From NCBI GenBank assembly GCA_964631835.1, contig CAZWAD010000008.1:66003-130002 (forward strand): DNA of 64,000 nucleotides. Direction: 5' to 3'. The position numbers and the translations under genes were made by a program. Of this stretch, positions 60,981 through 64,000 are shown one piece after another (position 1 is the stretch's first letter; every line of letters begins with the position of its first letter). The notes beneath the pieces were generated by a model. It saw only the letters and a list, made by a program, of their open reading frames with translations. It did no database searches and was not told where the DNA came from. This stretch comes from Bog-950 sp964631835 (GTDB taxonomy: Bacteria > Bacteroidota > Bacteroidia > Chitinophagales > LD1).

Positions 60981-61292
60981 ATGAACTCATTCCTTCAAAA
61001 CAAAAGCGAAGAAATCAGTAAACTTTGTTTCCAGAGCAAGGTTAAGCGGCTGTTTGCTTTCGGTTCGGTGATAAGCGACAGGTTTGATGCGGCTAAAAGC
61101 GACCTCGATTTCTTGGTTGAAATTAACCGGCAAGCCGACCCGCTTGCGCAAGGCGAAAACATGCTGAACTTATGGAATGGGCTGGAAAAGATGTTCAACA
61201 AGCCGGTTGATTTGCTTACGCCCGACTCGCTCCGAAACCCGGTTTTAAAAGCCGAGATTGAACGAACCAAGGTGCTCATTTATGAAGCGTGA
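60981..61292 (+). CDS. MntA-like nucleotidyltransferase antitoxin
   Basis: A 103-residue minimal nucleotidyltransferase. The motif FAFGSVISDRFDAAKSDLDFLVEI has the Gly-Ser and the metal-binding DLD, separated by 11 residues rather than the usual 10. A further acidic segment KPVDLLTPDSL follows. In known MntA-HepT pairs the antitoxin AMPylates a tyrosine of HepT. The next ORF overlaps by 11 bases, which supports a coupled toxin-antitoxin pair. Confidence 0.88.
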   Translation: MNSFLQNKSEEISKLCFQSKVKRLFAFGSVISDRFDAAKSDLDFLVEINRQADPLAQGENMLNLWNGLEKMFNKPVDLLTPDSLRNPVLKAEIERTKVLIYEA

Positions 61293-61632
61293 AGCTGTTA
61301 AGTTTCTGTTCGACATGCAATTGGCTATTGCCGACATTGAATTGTTTATGAAAGAAGCAAAAGGCTTTGAAGAATATAAAGCCAACAAACTTCTTAAATC
61401 GGCAGTAGAAAGAAAGCTCCTCGTAATTGGCGAAGCGGTAAACAAGTTTAGAGAATATGAAAAGCAAACGCGCATTGACGATGTCGATAGAATTTACGGC
61501 CTGCGTAACCGGCTCGCTCACTCCTACGACAGCATTGACGACAATACCCTTTACGCTATTGTGGTTAACCATCTGCCCAACCTGAAAGCCGAAGTGCAGA
61601 AACTGATTGCAGAAAATTATAAAGGCGATTAA
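61282..61632 (+). CDS. HepT-like toxin
   Basis: A 116-residue helical HEPN protein from ATG 61282 (MKREAVKFLFDMQLAI); an earlier frame start at 61258 lies inside MntA. The active motif RNRLAHSY (R-x4-H-x-Y) is intact and includes the tyrosine modified by MntA in known pairs. The family cleaves or alters RNA such as tRNA 3' ends. No plasmid or phage genes accompany it. Confidence 0.9.
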   Translation: MKREAVKFLFDMQLAIADIELFMKEAKGFEEYKANKLLKSAVERKLLVIGEAVNKFREYEKQTRIDDVDRIYGLRNRLAHSYDSIDDNTLYAIVVNHLPNLKAEVQKLIAENYKGD

Positions 61633-61678
61633 CCATCCCTGTAGGTAATACCTCCGCTTTCCTTGTTACATTAGCCAT

Positions 61679-63154
61679 ATGAAAGGTTTCATGGCCATTT
61701 CCTTATTGCTCACTGCGTTTGCTGCAAATGCTCAAAGCGTTTGGAACAAGACTTATATTGAGGACAGACCGGTCATGCTCTTTGGTAGTGTATTATTTAA
61801 GGATACCGGATATATTGTTACAGGAGTTACTGATGGCGTTACGATAGGATTAGCCAAAGCAATGCTTGGGGAAATTAATATGAATGGAGATTTGGTCAAT
61901 TATAAAATCGTGGTTGACTCAAATCCTGATTACTACGGCTTGTTTACGAATGCATTGATAAAAACTCAGGACGAAAAAATTGCATTTTCCGGTTTGTCAT
62001 TTGACTCTTTAGGGTATTTGTTTTTTGGAACTGCAGACCTTGATTTAAATTCCGTTTCCACGTTTAAATATCACTCCCCTAATACTTCTACTCAAATTGG
62101 TTATAGTTTATTGGAAGACGAAGGCAATTATTTCATTGTCGGAATTAAGTTAGATAGTATTGCTTATAACGCAGATGTTTTTCTGACCAAGATAGACTCA
62201 GCTGGAGGAAAGGTTTGGGAAAAACAATACCATCGATACAGCAGAGACGAAGCTGCAAGCATAATAAAACTTGCCAATGGAAACTTGATGATTGGAGCAA
62301 CAAGGATTGACCTTTATCAAGACCCGCAACGTGCCAACACCTGGCTTTTGGAAGTGGACACCGGAGGCGGAATAGTAAGACAATGGTTTGACCCTAACGA
62401 CAGCACTTACGCAGCCGAGGGGCTAAAACAAACCAGCGATGGCGGGTTTATTTATGGGGCGCAGAAAAAATATGAACAACCAATTAATGACATTTATTAT
62501 ACTGCTACCATCGTAAAGATGAATAATAGCTTTCAAAAGCAATGGACTTTTAAGGGGGGAATAATGGGAAATTATACAGGATTTAGAGATATTGAAATGC
62601 TTCCTGATGGTAACTATATAGCTTGCGGCAATTTTAGTAATCGTGAGGCTTGGGTCGTAAAGCTTAACTCGGGCGGGAATCTTATTTGGGAAAAAAAGTT
62701 TGAGGGATTGACTGACACTTTCCCAACGTGGAATTTTTTAACTGATATAGATGTTTTACCTGATGGAGGATTAATAGCTGTTGGTGAATGTCGAAGGTTA
62801 ATTAATCCGAATCAATTACCGCCACAGGTCGGCTGGTTCCTAAAACTCGACAGCAACGGCTGCGAAATGGAAAGCTGCCTGGTGGGCATAGACCCCCAAG
62901 CCCCTAAAGGGGGATTCAACAGCCCAATACAATTACAGCCAAACCCTGCAAATGATTATGTTGAAATCATCTTACCCGATGAACTGCAAAACGGAGCGGT
63001 GAAGATTTTTGATATAGCCGGCAGAGCGGTGAAACTGTTTCAGGTTTCAGGTTTCAGGGTTCAGGTTGATGTGAGCGATTTGAGCAAAGGCATGTATGTA
63101 GTTGCCGTAGAAAAAGACGGCAGGAGAACCAGAACCAGATTGATTATGGAATAG
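61679..63154 (+). CDS. T9SS-sorted secreted protein
   Basis: A 491-residue protein with a signal peptide ending TAFAANAQS. The body consists of recurring blocks typical of beta-propeller-like repeats (TSDGGFIYGAQ, LPDGNYIACGNF, LPDGGLIAVGE). The C-terminal T9SS domain is QLQPNPANDYVEIILP through SKGMYVVAVEKDGRRTRTRLIME. Two insertions come from non-coding-type repeats: a Pro/Gly block (62892-62916) and a 7-bp tract (63037-63064) giving FQVSGFRVQV. Function unknown. Confidence 0.8.
   Translation: MKGFMAISLLLTAFAANAQSVWNKTYIEDRPVMLFGSVLFKDTGYIVTGVTDGVTIGLAKAMLGEINMNGDLVNYKIVVDSNPDYYGLFTNALIKTQDEKIAFSGLSFDSLGYLFFGTADLDLNSVSTFKYHSPNTSTQIGYSLLEDEGNYFIVGIKLDSIAYNADVFLTKIDSAGGKVWEKQYHRYSRDEAASIIKLANGNLMIGATRIDLYQDPQRANTWLLEVDTGGGIVRQWFDPNDSTYAAEGLKQTSDGGFIYGAQKKYEQPINDIYYTATIVKMNNSFQKQWTFKGGIMGNYTGFRDIEMLPDGNYIACGNFSNREAWVVKLNSGGNLIWEKKFEGLTDTFPTWNFLTDIDVLPDGGLIAVGECRRLINPNQLPPQVGWFLKLDSNGCEMESCLVGIDPQAPKGGFNSPIQLQPNPANDYVEIILPDELQNGAVKIFDIAGRAVKLFQVSGFRVQVDVSDLSKGMYVVAVEKDGRRTRTRLIME
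63037..63064. repeat. 7-bp tandem repeat inside the T9SS gene
   Basis: Four units: GTTTCAG three times and GGTTCAG once. They are in frame within the sorting domain and code for QVSGFRVQ. Confidence 0.75.
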
Positions 63155-63206
63155 CATAATTCCCCCCCTCTGCTGCTTCGCGGCAACTCCTGCCTACCAG
63201 TAAAAA

Positions 63207-63238
63207 GACTTCCGAAGTTTTCGAAAACTTCGGAAGTC
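63207..63238. terminator. perfect 32-bp palindromic terminator
   Basis: Arms GACTTCCGAAGTTTT and AAAACTTCGGAAGTC around a CG dinucleotide, 52 bp after the T9SS gene stop. Confidence 0.7.
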
Positions 63239-63347
63239 TCCGTCCATTCCTCTGAGCCACGCTTACCAGCCCCGGTTTTGCATGGTTTTATCTGTAAGGA
63301 AGACTGATTAGCCTCAAAGGAACAGGTAATTGCCCGAAAGTTTGACC

Positions 63348-63692
63348 AAAACACCCCAAAGTGTGAGGAAAACACTCCAAAGTATCATAAAAACACCTCA
63401 AAGTAATAGAAAAACACTCTGAAGTAAGACAAAAGAACTCCAAAGTATCATATAATTACATAAGAGTATCAGTATTTTAGACAAAACACTCATACTTTTA
63501 TCTAAAATATTCAATGTATTGGATAAAACATTTATAGTTTTTGCTAAAACATTTAAAATATTGGATAAAATATTCATAGTATTGGATAAAACTCTTATAT
63601 TATTGTCCAAAACATTTATAGTTTTTGATAAAACATTTAAAGTTTTGGCTAAAAGTATCTATATTTTATAGAAAATTATGATACTTTCCTGT
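63348..63692. repeat. 21-bp tandem array 2
   Basis: About 16 units with a 21-bp period, each beginning AAAA (for example AAAACACTCCAAAGTATC and AAAACATTTAAAGTTTTGG). The phase is kept except for a 9-bp slip at 63474-63482. Left units are CACTCC-type and right units CATTTA-type. The minus-strand translation is a heptapeptide series (NILNVLA, NTLNILD). Confidence 0.85.
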
Positions 63693-63974
63693 AAATAAGT
63701 CAGCAACTGAGGCATCTGCCTCAACCTTTCATACTCCGAAGTCATACCTCGGGGCTTTGGAGTGTTGCTTCAGCGCAAGGGGGTGGCGCTTCGGGGCTTT
63801 GGAGTGTTACTTGCTTATATCGGGGCGGCAATCGGTTATTACTTTAAGGGGCACAGAAGCTTTGGACTCTGTAACAGGTGTTCCTTCTTCAACATTTGAA
63901 CTAAAGCCGGGCGGCTGCAAAGTGTTTCATTAAAATTTACTTTCCATGTAATTAGCGAAATGAAATATAACCGT

Positions 63975-63982
63975 TAAGTTTG
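63975..63982 (+). promoter_or_regulatory. -7 promoter element at the right edge
   Basis: TAAGTTTG matches TAnnTTTG. A downstream ATG at 63988 may start a gene cut by the window edge, but only four codons are visible, so I do not call a CDS. Confidence 0.35.
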
Positions 63983-64000
63983 TTATTATGACCGTGGACA

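Larger units (their letters stand above)
63155..63987. other. 833-bp gene-free region with repeats
   Basis: It holds a perfect palindromic terminator (63207-63238), a 21-bp tandem array (63348-63692) and GC-rich units (63750-63833) carrying a core also seen in the array but on the other strand. The small minus-strand ORF at 63398-63610 is a product of the 21-bp period; I do not call it a gene. Confidence 0.65.

Noticed and set aside
63398..63610. 70-residue minus-strand protein in array 2
   Set aside because: It arises from the 21-bp period; other units of the array are interrupted by stops and no upstream signal is seen.
63348..63692. CRISPR array or origin iterons
   Set aside because: Repeats are spacer-free and degenerate; no dnaA, repA or skewed AT/DUE layout is seen.

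Overview
The window is a stretch of Bacteroidota chromosome of moderate GC content. It holds a SusC/SusD pair, further TonB-dependent receptors, two secreted proteins with type IX secretion (T9SS) C-terminal domains, and a HmuY-like lipoprotein. Several genes are preceded by the Bacteroidota -7 element TAnnTTTG, and Shine-Dalgarno sequences are mostly absent. The arginine operon has the Bacteroidetes form with a succinyl/acetyl-ornithine carbamoyltransferase. I cannot place it below phylum; a free-living or sludge-type Sphingobacteriia/Chitinophagia relative is a guess. I found no rRNA, tRNA, CRISPR array, transposase or prophage.

Layout. 0-9.3 kb: a truncated Wzi-like outer-membrane barrel, an M23 peptidase and MerR pair, then alaS-gatB-TlpA-like thioredoxin and a small outer-membrane protein. 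9.5-14.3 kb: SusC/SusD ending in a strong hairpin. 14.3-18.1 kb: two paralogous XRE regulators flank a soluble PAS histidine kinase; one XRE gene is split by a frameshift in a run of eight T. 18.1-23.6 kb: FAD oxidoreductase, H1-like SWIB protein, acyl-CoA dehydrogenase, membrane protein, a 41-bp degenerate tandem repeat, an HTH protein and a STAS protein. 23.7-32.7 kb: a phosphate-acquisition cluster (T9SS secreted protein, TonB receptor, PhoB-like regulator, DUF47, PiT transporter, OprP-like porin). Pho-box-like direct repeats precede four of its transcription units. 32.7-34.1 kb: a gene-free region packed with repeats.

34.1-40.7 kb: pyrR-pyrB, DUF1571 and Mpo1-like genes, menE-like ligase, rpsA. 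40.9-46.2 kb: arginine operon GNAT-argG-argC-argD-argF' and a small frameshifted gene. 46.7-52.8 kb: gltB-gltD. 52.8-55.9 kb: DUF255 thioredoxin-like lipoprotein and a deoxyhypusine-synthase-like protein. 56-59.3 kb: TonB receptor plus HmuY-like lipoprotein, probably for heme. 59.4-61.6 kb: FloA/NfeD membrane pair, then a MntA-HepT toxin-antitoxin module. 61.7-64 kb: a second T9SS-tagged protein and a second array of 21-bp repeats.

The parts most worth following up are the shared promoter geometry of the phosphate cluster, the XRE-kinase-XRE module with its homopolymer frameshift, and the repeats. The repeats comprise 7-bp tracts at promoters, start codons and inside genes, two 21-bp arrays whose translations share a heptapeptide pattern, a 41-bp array, and a 181-bp imperfect palindrome.
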